DNA of 64,000 nt. Source: Seonamhaeicola sediminis (lineage in GTDB: Bacteria; Bacteroidota; Bacteroidia; Flavobacteriales; Flavobacteriaceae). The notes below the pieces were generated by a model, which ran no database searches, was not told where the DNA came from, and saw nothing but the letters and a program-made list of their open reading frames with translations. Both the position numbers and the translations under genes were made by a program. This document shows positions 9,872-18,245 of this stretch, one piece after another; position 1 is the stretch's first letter, and every line of letters begins with the position of its first letter. The stretch lies in NCBI RefSeq assembly GCF_004358095.2, contig NZ_SMZJ02000005.1, positions 62,001 to 126,000 on the forward strand. The letters run 5' to 3'.

Positions 9872-11194
9872 TTAAAGAGTGACTAATTCAAATAAATACG
9901 TGTTTAGTTTTTGCAATGTTTCTACTTTATCTTTTGTGTCAATTAGCAATGAAATATTATTACGGCTACCCCCATAAGAAATCATTCTAATTTTTACATC
10001 TTTCAAAATTTGGAATAACTTAAAGGTATCTTCATGATTTACAATGGAGTGACCAACTAAACAAACAATACTTTGGTTTTTATCTACTTCAATAGTAGCA
10101 ATAGCTTCTAATTCCGATAGAATTTTATCAAGGTTTTTATCATCATCAATAGTTAGAGAAACAGCTACTTCCGAAGTTGTAATCATGTCTATGGAAGTTT
10201 CATAAATCTCAAAAATTTCAAACACTTTTCTTAAGAAACCATGTGCCTGAAGCATTCTACCCGATTTAATTTTAATGGCCGTAATATTATCTTTTGCTGC
10301 TATGGCTTTAATACCATTTTCAACATGATTACTGCTAATTAAGGTTCCAGGTGCTGGTGGATTCATTGTGTTTTTTAATCTCACAGGAATTCCATCTTCT
10401 CTTACTGGTAAAACCGTTTGCGGATGTAAAATTTTAGCACCAAAATAGGCTAACTCTGCAGCTTCGTCAAATGATAAATCTGAAATTGGTTGAGTTCCTT
10501 CTACAAACCTTGGGTCATTATTGTGCATTCCATCAATGTCTGTCCAGATTTGTACTTCCTCGGCTTTAATAACCGCACCAACAATAGTGGCCGTGAAGTC
10601 ACTACCTCCACGTTGTAAATTAGACACTTCATCTGCATGATTTAAACAAATAAAACCTTGAGTTATGTAGATATCTGCTTCAGGACTATTTCTTAAAATC
10701 GTATTTAAATGTTCTTGTATATATTCAAAATCTGGCTCTTTAACTTCGTTAATTCTCATAAAATCTAATGCTGCTAACAATTGGGAATTAATTCCCTCTT
10801 GCTGTAAATAAGCATTAAACATAAAGGTTGAAAGTAATTCACCTTGAGCCAATACTTCATTTTCTAGAGTCAATGAAAAAGGTTTTTCTGTACATTGTAA
10901 TAAGAAATCAAATCGCTCAGACACATAGGCCATAACCTTAGCATTAGCAGATTTGTTGCTTAGCAAGTTATTTACAACATCAATATACTTTTTATATAAG
11001 TTTTCAATTTCAGACTGTACTTGCTTAATATTATTTTTTTCAATTCCAGAAGCAATACTAACCAAAGCATTGGTTGTACCAGACATAGCTGAAAGTACCA
11101 CTATCTTTTTACTACTATCATTGATGATAGTTTTTACATTGTTCATGTTTTCTACAGAACCAACCGAAGTACCTCCAAACTTTAATACTTTCAT
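9872..11194 (-). CDS. lysC: Monofunctional aspartate kinase
   Basis: A 440-residue kinase phosphorylating aspartate, the first step to lysine, threonine, methionine and diaminopimelate. The N-terminal KFGGTSVGS, the LQRGGSDFTATIVGA substrate/ATP block and ILHPQTVLP are all present; the last 140 residues form two ACT domains (KIKSGRML and LVGHSIV regions) for allosteric feedback by amino acids. It is not fused to homoserine dehydrogenase. It is divergent from a small ACT-type protein at 11392, with a palindrome between them. Confidence 0.93.
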   Translation of the reverse strand: MKVLKFGGTSVGSVENMNNVKTIINDSSKKIVVLSAMSGTTNALVSIASGIEKNNIKQVQSEIENLYKKYIDVVNNLLSNKSANAKVMAYVSERFDFLLQCTEKPFSLTLENEVLAQGELLSTFMFNAYLQQEGINSQLLAALDFMRINEVKEPDFEYIQEHLNTILRNSPEADIYITQGFICLNHADEVSNLQRGGSDFTATIVGAVIKAEEVQIWTDIDGMHNNDPRFVEGTQPISDLSFDEAAELAYFGAKILHPQTVLPVREDGIPVRLKNTMNPPAPGTLISSNHVENGIKAIAAKDNITAIKIKSGRMLQAHGFLRKVFEIFEIYETSIDMITTSEVAVSLTIDDDKNLDKILSELEAIATIEVDKNQSIVCLVGHSIVNHEDTFKLFQILKDVKIRMISYGGSRNNISLLIDTKDKVETLQKLNTYLFELVTL

Positions 11195-11324
11195 CTATCT
11201 AAATTTGTTATTTGTATAGGTTGCTATAACAACTATTAGTTTTTTTATCAAATTGAGCAGCAAAATTAATATAGAAGATGAGTTATAACCTATTTTTATA
11301 AAAAAATGTTTACTTTTACACATA

Positions 11325-11342
11325 TTGTTAAATAATTAACAA
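11325..11342. promoter_or_regulatory. Dyad between the aspartate kinase and ACT-protein genes
   Basis: TTGTTAA-ATAA-TTAACAA is a perfect 7-bp dyad in the 197-base divergent intergenic region. Its position would allow it to act as an operator for either gene. A CAAAATTA at 11261-11268 gives a -7-like TAATTTTG for the kinase gene on minus, without a clear -33 partner. Confidence 0.3.
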
Positions 11343-11391
11343 TTACTGAGCGTAAATTTTCATTATTCAAATTCAAAAAAAATTTAAACAG

Positions 11392-12048
11392 ATGAAAACC
11401 GTATCAAACTGTGTTGAAGATATACTAATTACACAACCATATTTAGAGGAAGCTTTATCAAGGAACATTATTAATTACAGTGCTTTGGCTGTTGAACTTA
11501 CAGAACCTATTAGCAAAATGCTAAAAAAGGATGTAAAACCAGGTGCTATTATGATGGCTTTAAGACGCTATAGTCCACCACCTACCCTGGGTAATACATT
11601 AAAAATGCGGCTTGTTATTCAAAATTTAGGTGATATTACGGTGCGTTCCAATTTAACAGACTTCACTGTTAAAAATTCAGATACTCTCATTGATAATCAT
11701 ACTAAAATATTGGCTCGAATAAATCAAGAAAACAAACTTTTTTACACCTTCACAAGAGGAATTCATGAGAGTAATATTATCATTTCAAGTAGCCTTAAAG
11801 ATTTTGTTAAAGACAATTTAAAAAACGAAACGTTTCTTGCTGTTCAAAGTGGCCTTTCCGCTATTAGCATTAATTTACCGCAAGACAACTCTAAAATAGC
11901 CGGTTTGTATTATCACTTTTTTAAGCGTTTAGCATGGGAAGGTATTGTTCTATATGAAGTTTTATCAACTACTAATGAATTTACTATCTTGGTTGAAGAC
12001 GACTATGTTGACAAAGCCTTTACTGCTATAAAAAGGGTAAAATCTTAA
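11392..12048 (+). CDS. Small ACT-domain-like regulatory protein
   Basis: A 218-residue protein without signal peptide. The N-terminal third (MKTVSNCVEDILITQPYLEE) looks helical and winged-helix-like; the C-terminal half contains two ACT-like segments (FLAVQSGLSAISINLP and GIVLYEVLSTTNEFTILV), the second resembling the last ACT strand of aspartate kinases. Similar stand-alone proteins are often labelled aspartate kinase in flavobacterial genomes, but the catalytic kinase domain is absent here. Its divergent position beside the real aspartate kinase suggests an amino-acid-sensing role, which is inference. Confidence 0.65.
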   Translation: MKTVSNCVEDILITQPYLEEALSRNIINYSALAVELTEPISKMLKKDVKPGAIMMALRRYSPPPTLGNTLKMRLVIQNLGDITVRSNLTDFTVKNSDTLIDNHTKILARINQENKLFYTFTRGIHESNIIISSSLKDFVKDNLKNETFLAVQSGLSAISINLPQDNSKIAGLYYHFFKRLAWEGIVLYEVLSTTNEFTILVEDDYVDKAFTAIKRVKS

Positions 12049-12068
12049 GTATTTGAACCAATCATTTT

Positions 12069-12076
12069 TAACTTTG
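12069..12076 (+). promoter_or_regulatory. -7 promoter element (TAACTTTG) before the broken hydrolase gene
   Basis: TAACTTTG matches TAnnTTTG and lies 17 bases before the start at 12094. A TTTG at 12052-12055 is closer than the usual -33 spacing, so only the -7 is well supported. Confidence 0.4.
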
Positions 12077-12093
12077 TACTATACTGGTAAAAT

Positions 12094-12874
12094 ATGATTT
12101 TAGAGTACAAAGGCATTACTATTTTTTACACCGATCATGGCAAAGGCAGTGCCATTGTATTGCTTCACGGGTTTTTAGAAAACTCTAACATCTGGAAACC
12201 TTTCATACCGCAACTAAGTAAAAAAAATCGTGTAGTTTGCATTGATCTTTTGGGACATGGCCAAACCGAATGTTTGGGATATATCCATTCAATGGAGTTA
12301 ATGGCCGAAGTTGTTGAAACTGTTTTAAAACATTTAAAAATTAGAAGGTCAATATTTGTTGGACATTCAATGGGCGGTTATGTTGCGCTTGCTTTTGCAG
12401 AAAAGAATCCAGATAACGTTAAAGGTCTTTGTCTCATGAACTCAACAGCAAGATCAGATACCCAAGAAAAAAAAAATAAACAGAGATAGAGGTATTGAAG
12501 CAGTAAAACAAAACCATAAAACCTTTATTAGAATTGCTATTTCCAACTTGTTTTCTAAAAAAAATCAAACTTTGTTTTCAAAAGAAATTAAATCATTAAT
12601 TAAAGAATGTTTAAATACGCCGTTACAAGGTATAATTGCAGCATTAGAGGGCATGAAAATAAGAGAAGATAGAGAAGTGCTTCTACACTTTTCTCCTTAC
12701 AAAAAAATGATGATTATTGGAAAAGAAGATCCTGCCCTAGATTACAATTCATTAAAAACACAATCAAAGAATACTGAGGTAATTGTAGTAGAATTTGAAG
12801 GTGGACATATGAGTTTTATAGAAAATAAAGATGATTTTTCAAACTCAATCATGTATTTCATCGAAAATATTTAA
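12094..12874 (+). pseudogene. Alpha/beta hydrolase, frameshifted at an A10 run
   Basis: The first reading frame (12094-12489) carries the oxyanion motif LLHGF and nucleophile elbow GHSMGG but stops early. The next frame, from about 12477 to 12874, continues the same fold with the acid region IIGKEDPALDY and catalytic GGHMSF. The shift coincides with ten consecutive A at 12467-12476; with nine, the frame would read EKKINRDRGIEAVKQN straight through, giving about 259 residues, the normal length of the family. Everything else is intact, so this is either a very recent mutation, a homopolymer sequencing error or a slippage-prone site. Substrate unknown. Confidence 0.85.
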
Positions 12875-12933
12875 CTTTTTATCGTTTTTAGTGTTATTTT
12901 TTGTAGGTTTATAGTCACTAAACTTACTTAACC

Positions 12934-13200
12934 ATGAAGAAAACTACTATTAAACGTAATTTATTTCCAAGTATTTACTGTTCTTTATTTGGTCATGATT
13001 ATGAAATAAGTAAAAAAGTTACTCATCATGTAAAAGAGTATACTTGTAGTTATTGCAAAAAGGAACTTACTACCAATAGTAATGGTCATTTGATTGAGTT
13101 AACGCCTAAGTTCAAGGAGATTAACGATATCTTGGAACGAATGTACACATCTAGAATGCAACGTTCAAAGAGAAAAACATTCGTTTCATCGATTTATTAA
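12934..13200 (+). CDS. Small putative zinc-binding protein, copy 1
   Basis: An 88-residue basic protein with IYCSLFGHDYEI followed by HHVKEYTCSYCKKE. The C...H...C-x2-C arrangement suggests one zinc site, similar in look to small DUF1660-like proteins, though I cannot confirm the family. The C-terminus is rich in Arg and Lys. It is followed 81 bases later by a paralogue sharing CxxFGHD, HVKEYTCxxCKKE, ELTPKF and EIN motifs, so the pair arose by tandem duplication. No signal peptide or membrane segment. Function unknown. Confidence 0.7.
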   Translation: MKKTTIKRNLFPSIYCSLFGHDYEISKKVTHHVKEYTCSYCKKELTTNSNGHLIELTPKFKEINDILERMYTSRMQRSKRKTFVSSIY

Positions 13201-13281
13201 TGTTATCTGGTTGCTTTTGTCGATTTTTTTATACATTTAATCCCCTTTGAGTTAAAGTATTAAATAAATCGCTAATAGTAA

Positions 13282-13524
13282 ATGAAAAACATTCATTGCA
13301 AAATGTTTGGACATGATTTCAGTGTAACTCGACACATAACATATCATGTAAAAGAATACACTTGTAAAAACTGCAAAAAAGAGTTCACCACAAATAGTTC
13401 AGGAACTTTAACAGAGCTAACACCCAAGTTTAGAGAGATAAACGAAGTTTTAGAAAACATCCATAAAAGACGTCTTCGTAAAAGAAGCAAACTAAACCCA
13501 GACTTATTAGTTTTTAGTCATTAA
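13282..13524 (+). CDS. Small putative zinc-binding protein, copy 2
   Basis: An 80-residue paralogue of the gene at 12934. It has IHCKMFGHDFSV and YHVKEYTCKNCKKEF, preserving the same Cys, His, Cys, Cys candidate ligands, then TELTPKFREINEVLENI and a strongly basic tail. It lacks the N-terminal extension of copy 1. Its last 11 bases overlap the end of the convergent thiL gene. Function unknown. Confidence 0.7.
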   Translation: MKNIHCKMFGHDFSVTRHITYHVKEYTCKNCKKEFTTNSSGTLTELTPKFREINEVLENIHKRRLRKRSKLNPDLLVFSH

Positions 13525-14560
13525 AATTTTTCCACCCTTGAGCTTTAAGTTCTATTCTTGTCTCGGCTCTAGTTACCAAATACATTCCTGCTTCTTTTTC
13601 TTTTATGTACCCAATTACCGATAAATTAGGATTTGCCTTAATTTTTGGAAAGTCATCTTGTGATATAGTAAACAACAATTCATAATCCTCTCCCCCGTTT
13701 AATGCCACTGTGGTACTATCAATATTAAATTCTTCACAAGTAGAAATAACTTGAGGATCTAATGGCAGCTTATTTTCATATAAATCGCAACCAACATGAC
13801 TTTGTTTGCATAAGTGCATAATTTCAGATGACAAGCCATCGCTTACATCAATCATAGCTGTTGGCCTAACACCCAAATCCTTTAGCAACTTGACAACATC
13901 TTTTCTGGCTTCTGGTTTCAGTTGTCTTTCTACTATATAAGAATAAGGCTCTAAATCAGGCTGGTTATTAGGATTAACTTTATAAACTTCTTTTTCTCTT
14001 TCTAAGACCTGTAACCCCATATACGCCCCTCCTAAATCACCAGAAACCACAAGCAAATCATTTGGTTTTGCTCCGTTTCTATAAACTACATGATTATTTT
14101 CCACTTCTCCAATTGCTGTAATAGAAATCAATAATCCAGTTGTAGATGAGGTAGTATCACCACCAACAACATCTATATTATATATTTTTGAAGCCGTTTC
14201 TATACCGGCATATAATTCTTCTAAAGCCTCCAAAGGAAATCTATTTGAAACCGCAATAGAAACCGTAATTTGTGAAGCGTTTGCATTCATAGCATATACA
14301 TCCGATAAATTCACTACAACTGCTTTATACCCCAAATGTTTTAAGGGCATGTAGCTTAAATCAAAATGCACTCCTTCAACAAGCAAATCGGTAGTAACTA
14401 CAATTTTGTTCTGATTAAAATCTAAAACAGCAGCGTCATCTCCAATACCCTTGATTGTTGATTTGAGTTTTATTTCAAAGTTTTTAGTTAAATGGTCAAT
14501 TAACCTAAACTCACCTAAATCACTTAATTCGGTTCTTTGTTGGTTTTTATCTTCTATCAT
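13514..14560 (-). CDS. thiL: Thiamine-monophosphate kinase
   Basis: A 348-residue PurM-like kinase converting thiamine phosphate to thiamine pyrophosphate with ATP. Diagnostic motifs are GIGDDAAVL (N-terminal nucleotide/metal loop), GGDTTSS, DVSDGLSSE and GGEDYELLFT, in the usual order and spacing. It stands alone, not in a thiamine operon. The ATG is only four bases after a TATTTTTG promoter element, so the mRNA may be leaderless. Confidence 0.95.
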   Translation of the reverse strand: MIEDKNQQRTELSDLGEFRLIDHLTKNFEIKLKSTIKGIGDDAAVLDFNQNKIVVTTDLLVEGVHFDLSYMPLKHLGYKAVVVNLSDVYAMNANASQITVSIAVSNRFPLEALEELYAGIETASKIYNIDVVGGDTTSSTTGLLISITAIGEVENNHVVYRNGAKPNDLLVVSGDLGGAYMGLQVLEREKEVYKVNPNNQPDLEPYSYIVERQLKPEARKDVVKLLKDLGVRPTAMIDVSDGLSSEIMHLCKQSHVGCDLYENKLPLDPQVISTCEEFNIDSTTVALNGGEDYELLFTISQDDFPKIKANPNLSVIGYIKEKEAGMYLVTRAETRIELKAQGWKNFND

Positions 14561-14564
14561 GCTG

Positions 14565-14572
14565 CAAAAATA
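14565..14572 (-). promoter_or_regulatory. -7 element (TATTTTTG) immediately before thiL
   Basis: On minus, TATTTTTG is followed by CAGC and the ATG of thiL. The spacing would put transcription start at or next to the start codon. The panD gene has the same arrangement. Confidence 0.5.
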
Positions 14573-14701
14573 AGAAGGTATTTTGTTTAGCCTACTATAT
14601 AAAACTATAAAACCAATCTCTAAATGTATAACAGTACTATTTTAAGTTTTTATCCGTTAAAAAATAATCAAGCGTTTGAAGGTTAGTTGTGTAATAATCT
14701 T

Positions 14702-14709
14702 TAAATTTG
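14702..14709 (+). promoter_or_regulatory. -7 element (TAAATTTG) for the MbnP/MbnH operon
   Basis: TAAATTTG matches TAnnTTTG and lies 23 bases before the start codon at 14733. A TTTG at 14675-14678 is a possible -33 with slightly long spacing (23 bases). Confidence 0.5.
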
Positions 14710-14732
14710 ATAGAAAAGAAAAAAATTGCAAA

Positions 14733-16115
14733 ATGAAGTTTATACTTAAAAAACTCTTTCTCTACATAACAAGAAGTGTGTTTGGTGTTTTTTTTATATG
14801 CTCTCAAGGTTGTAACACAGAGCCTGTAGAATTCATTCCTCAAACTATTGATACTGACAATGATGGTGTTTTTGATGATGTAGATAACTGTTTATCTATA
14901 TCTAACCCTAACCAAAATGATGATGATAGTGACGGCATCGGTAATGTCTGTGATGACGACTATGTAAATCCTTATACTCCTCTGGCTTATTGTGAAAATG
15001 GTTTTGCTGACATATATCCTTGTAATAATTACGATTTGATGATTCACATCCCTTTATCAACTTTTAACGCTGCAAAGGGAAATGATTCTTGGGGATGGGC
15101 AGATCCCGTAACCAATAAAGAATACGCTTTAATGGGATTGGACAATGGTATTGCTTTTATTGACATATCAATACCTAACAACCCTATTTATTTAGGCAAA
15201 CTTCCTACCGCCACAACATCAAGCACATGGAGAGATGTAAAAGTCTATGATAATTACGCGTTTATAGTTGCTGATAATGTTACTGGAGAAGACAGTCATG
15301 GTATGCAAGTTTTTGATCTTACAAGATTAAGAAATGTTACAAGTTCACCTGAAACTTTCACTGCAGATACTTGGTTTACAGATTTTGGTAGAGCACATAA
15401 TATTGTAATTAACGAAGAAAGTGGCTATGCCTATATTGTTGGCGGCAATCGAAACAGCACGTATGAGGGTGGGCCCATTTTTATTAACATTCAAAATCCA
15501 ATAGCGCCTTTTATTGAAGGGGGTATGGCAGCAGGTGGATATGCTCATGACGCACAAGTAGTAACATATAATGGCCCTGACACTGATTATACAGGAAAGG
15601 AAATTTTTATTGGCAGTAATGAAAATGAGGTGGTTATTGCCGATGTTTCAGATAAGGAAAGTCCAACCATTATTTCAACGATTAGTTACGACAATGTCAG
15701 GTATGCTCACCAAGGATGGTTTACATCTGATATGAAATATTTCATTCTTGGTGACGAATTAGACGAATTAAGAATTGGAATTAACACTAAAACTGTTGTT
15801 TTTGACTTTACAGATTTAGATAATCCAGAATTTCATTTTAATTACTTTGGACCTTCGGCTGCTATTGACCATAATGGCTACGTAAAAAACAATGCCTACT
15901 ATTTTGCAAACTACAGGGCAGGAATGCGAGTTTTAGATATTTCTGAAATAGACAACACTACTTTTATAGAAACAGGTTACTTTGACACCTACCCCGAAAA
16001 TAACGGAACTGCTTTTGATGGTGCATGGAGCGTTTACCCATATCTCCCCAGTGGCAATATCATTATTAGTGATATTAACAGAGGACTTTTTATAGTGAGA
16101 AAAAGTGGTACATAA
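14733..16115 (+). CDS. Choice-of-anchor B family secreted lipoprotein
   Basis: The start at 14733 (MKFILKK) is preferred over upstream ATG 14676 because it begins a signal sequence ending in SQGC, a relaxed lipobox. Residues about 35-75 are a calcium-binding thrombospondin type 3-like stretch (DTDNDGVFDD, DNC, DDDSDGIGN). The rest is LVIVD-like repeats (GIAFIDIS, GMQVFDL, EVVIADVS, GMRVLDIS) with the family's HDAQVV, GPDTDYTGKEI, AHQGWF and YPYLPSGNIIISD signatures, predicting a beta-propeller. It heads an operon with a second propeller lipoprotein, MbnP and MbnH, suggesting a shared cell-surface task. Its substrate is unknown. Confidence 0.85.
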   Translation: MKFILKKLFLYITRSVFGVFFICSQGCNTEPVEFIPQTIDTDNDGVFDDVDNCLSISNPNQNDDDSDGIGNVCDDDYVNPYTPLAYCENGFADIYPCNNYDLMIHIPLSTFNAAKGNDSWGWADPVTNKEYALMGLDNGIAFIDISIPNNPIYLGKLPTATTSSTWRDVKVYDNYAFIVADNVTGEDSHGMQVFDLTRLRNVTSSPETFTADTWFTDFGRAHNIVINEESGYAYIVGGNRNSTYEGGPIFINIQNPIAPFIEGGMAAGGYAHDAQVVTYNGPDTDYTGKEIFIGSNENEVVIADVSDKESPTIISTISYDNVRYAHQGWFTSDMKYFILGDELDELRIGINTKTVVFDFTDLDNPEFHFNYFGPSAAIDHNGYVKNNAYYFANYRAGMRVLDISEIDNTTFIETGYFDTYPENNGTAFDGAWSVYPYLPSGNIIISDINRGLFIVRKSGT

Positions 16116-16124
16116 TAGCTTGTT

Positions 16125-17483
16125 ATGTTTATTTGCCAAAAAAAATATTACCCATTTACTAATTTACTTTGTATTGTTTTATTGATTTTTAGTTGTTCTA
16201 AAAACGAATCTTCAACAGAACCAAAAATTAAGACCCCCATTGAAAAAGAAATTGATTTTATAAAAACGTTTGGAGGTTCTAAAAATGAAAGTGCGCGCGC
16301 TATTATAAAAACCTTAGATGGTGGTTACGCTATTTTAGGTTTCACGCAAAGTGTTGATAGAGACATTACAAATAAAACTAATGAATCTTTTGATTATCTA
16401 TTACTTAAATACAATCAAGACCACACATTACAGTGGCAAAAAACCTATGGCGGAATGGATGATGACCGAGGAAGTGACATCATTCAAACCTCAGATGGCG
16501 GATACCTTATTCTAGGATCTAGTACAAGCAGTGATGGTGATGTTTCAAAGAACAATGGTTTTAATGATTTTTGGATTTTAAAAACCAATAGTTTTGGCAA
16601 TATCATTTGGGAAAAAAATTTTGGGTTTTCAGGAGCCGATAATGGTCTCTCTATTATTCAAACCCAAGATAGCGGTTTTTTAATTGTTGGGGTTTTAGAT
16701 GTTACAGCATCTGGTGGTCAAGGTAACACAAAGCTATCATCAAAAAGACATGCTGGTGGCGATTATTGGTCCATTAAATTAAATGTAGCTGGCTCCCTTG
16801 AATGGAGTAAGTATTTTGGAGGCACATTTACTGATACACCTTACGATGTTGTACAAACCAGTGATAAGGGGTACATTATTGTTGGTTCATCGGATAGTGC
16901 CGATGTTGATGTAGAAAACAACAAGGGCTCTTATGACTTTTGGATTATTAAAATTTCTGAAACAGGTGAACTTGTTTGGAAAAACTCTTTTGGAGGCTCA
17001 CAGGCAGACGAAGCAAGAGGCATTATAAAAACCAACGATGGCAACTATCTTGTAATTGGAGATACAAGAAGTGATGATAAAGATGTTTCGATGAATAAAG
17101 GTGCTGCCGATTTTTGGGTAATAAAGATGTCCCCAATTGGAGAATTAATTTGGGAAAAGACTTTTGGAGGGAGTAGTTTTGATGCTGCGCGTTCTATTTC
17201 TAAAACCCAAGATGGTGGTTTTATTATCTGCGGAAGTTCTAGAAGTGGTGATATTGACGTTTCCAACAATAAAGGCCAAAACGACGCTTGGGTTATTAAG
17301 ATAAACAACAACGGAGAACTGTTATGGCAGAAAAATATTGGCGGTACCGAAGTTGACCTAGCTTACGATGTTATCGAACTGAATGATGGATCTGCATTGG
17401 TAGTTGGTGAATCCAGTAGCTCTAATCTTGATATTCAGAGTAATAAAGGGTTTTCTGATTTATTAATTTTTAAAACAAAATAA
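16125..17483 (+). CDS. Seven-repeat beta-propeller lipoprotein
   Basis: A 452-residue lipoprotein (lipobox LIFSC). After the linker it consists of seven repeats of about 55-60 residues, each with a core like FGGS..D.A..I..T.DGG, a GSS.S.DGDV turn, a DFWVIK strand and a G.L.W.K end. Seven such blades predict one closed propeller. Repeat 3 carries an insertion of about ten residues (GGQGNTKLSS). It lies nine bases after the choice-of-anchor B gene and directly abuts MbnP, so it is co-transcribed. Likely a surface binding or scaffold protein; function is inferred only from context. Confidence 0.8.
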   Translation: MFICQKKYYPFTNLLCIVLLIFSCSKNESSTEPKIKTPIEKEIDFIKTFGGSKNESARAIIKTLDGGYAILGFTQSVDRDITNKTNESFDYLLLKYNQDHTLQWQKTYGGMDDDRGSDIIQTSDGGYLILGSSTSSDGDVSKNNGFNDFWILKTNSFGNIIWEKNFGFSGADNGLSIIQTQDSGFLIVGVLDVTASGGQGNTKLSSKRHAGGDYWSIKLNVAGSLEWSKYFGGTFTDTPYDVVQTSDKGYIIVGSSDSADVDVENNKGSYDFWIIKISETGELVWKNSFGGSQADEARGIIKTNDGNYLVIGDTRSDDKDVSMNKGAADFWVIKMSPIGELIWEKTFGGSSFDAARSISKTQDGGFIICGSSRSGDIDVSNNKGQNDAWVIKINNNGELLWQKNIGGTEVDLAYDVIELNDGSALVVGESSSSNLDIQSNKGFSDLLIFKTK

Positions 17484-18245
17484 ATGAAAAAAATTGCCTC
17501 ACTATTAATACTCTTACTTTTGCTTTCCTGTAGTTCTGATGACGAATCAAAAACGTATAATATTACGCTCAGTTTTAGTCATAATTGGGACGGCACCCCC
17601 ATAACAAATTCAGATTTTAACACCATTAAATTCACCAATGCCAATAACAACCAATTAAGTATTGAACGATTACGGTATTTGATTTCAGATATTAAATTGG
17701 AATCAAATAATGAAGTGATAAATTTAGAAGCTTACAAACTTATAGATGTTAGTAACAATAAAAACTTAAGTTTTTCGCCTTCAGTAAGCATTCCTGAAGG
17801 AACTTATTCTGAGGTTTCATTTACTTTCGGATTTAATAATGAAGACAATGATACCGAAGATGGTTACAACGATTTGAACGTAGCCCTTTTTAACGTACCT
17901 TCTATGTTAGGCGGTGGTTATCATTACATGCAATTAGATGGTAAATTCATAAATAGTAACAATGAAGAACAAGGGTATAATTATCATGCCATTAGAGCTG
18001 TAGATAATCCAGGAACTAACCCAACATTCCCTCAAGACACCTTCTTTAAAGTAACCCTAGGAAATGTTATCATATCAAAAAATACAACTTTAAATATAGA
18101 AATGAATGTTGCCGAATGGTTTAAAAATCCGCATATCTGGGATTTAAATGCACTAAACCAAATGTTAATGCCAAATTCAACAGCGCAAATAATGATGTAT
18201 AACAATGGGCAAAATGTATTCTCCCTGAAACCCGATACTCCATAA
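17484..18245 (+). CDS. mbnP: MbnP family copper-binding lipoprotein
   Basis: A 253-residue lipoprotein (LLLLSCSS, Cys16). The body matches the MbnP family: LSFSHNWDG near the N-terminus, LRYLISDI, a GGYHYMQLDGKF block and the C-terminal EWFKNPHIWDLN. In characterised MbnP proteins, a tryptophan is oxidised to kynurenine by the partner MbnH and the product binds copper. Candidate tryptophans here are W35, W212 and W219; possible metal-ligand histidines are H33, H147, H168 and H217. It begins directly after the stop of the upstream gene and is followed directly by mbnH. The symbol is by family; no methanobactin genes are in the window. Confidence 0.85.
   Translation: MKKIASLLILLLLLSCSSDDESKTYNITLSFSHNWDGTPITNSDFNTIKFTNANNNQLSIERLRYLISDIKLESNNEVINLEAYKLIDVSNNKNLSFSPSVSIPEGTYSEVSFTFGFNNEDNDTEDGYNDLNVALFNVPSMLGGGYHYMQLDGKFINSNNEEQGYNYHAIRAVDNPGTNPTFPQDTFFKVTLGNVIISKNTTLNIEMNVAEWFKNPHIWDLNALNQMLMPNSTAQIMMYNNGQNVFSLKPDTP

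Noticed and set aside
11392-12048. Second aspartate kinase
   Set aside because: Only ACT-like and helical parts are present; the kinase motifs KFGGTS and GGSDF are absent.
12467-12476. Programmed ribosomal frameshift
   Set aside because: No downstream stem-loop or pseudoknot-like structure is evident and the family normally has a single frame, so mutation, error or slippage is more likely.
14676-14732. Extended N-terminus of the choice-of-anchor B protein
   Set aside because: The earlier ATG would place 19 residues ahead of the signal peptide and falls upstream of the TAAATTTG promoter element, so it would not be transcribed.
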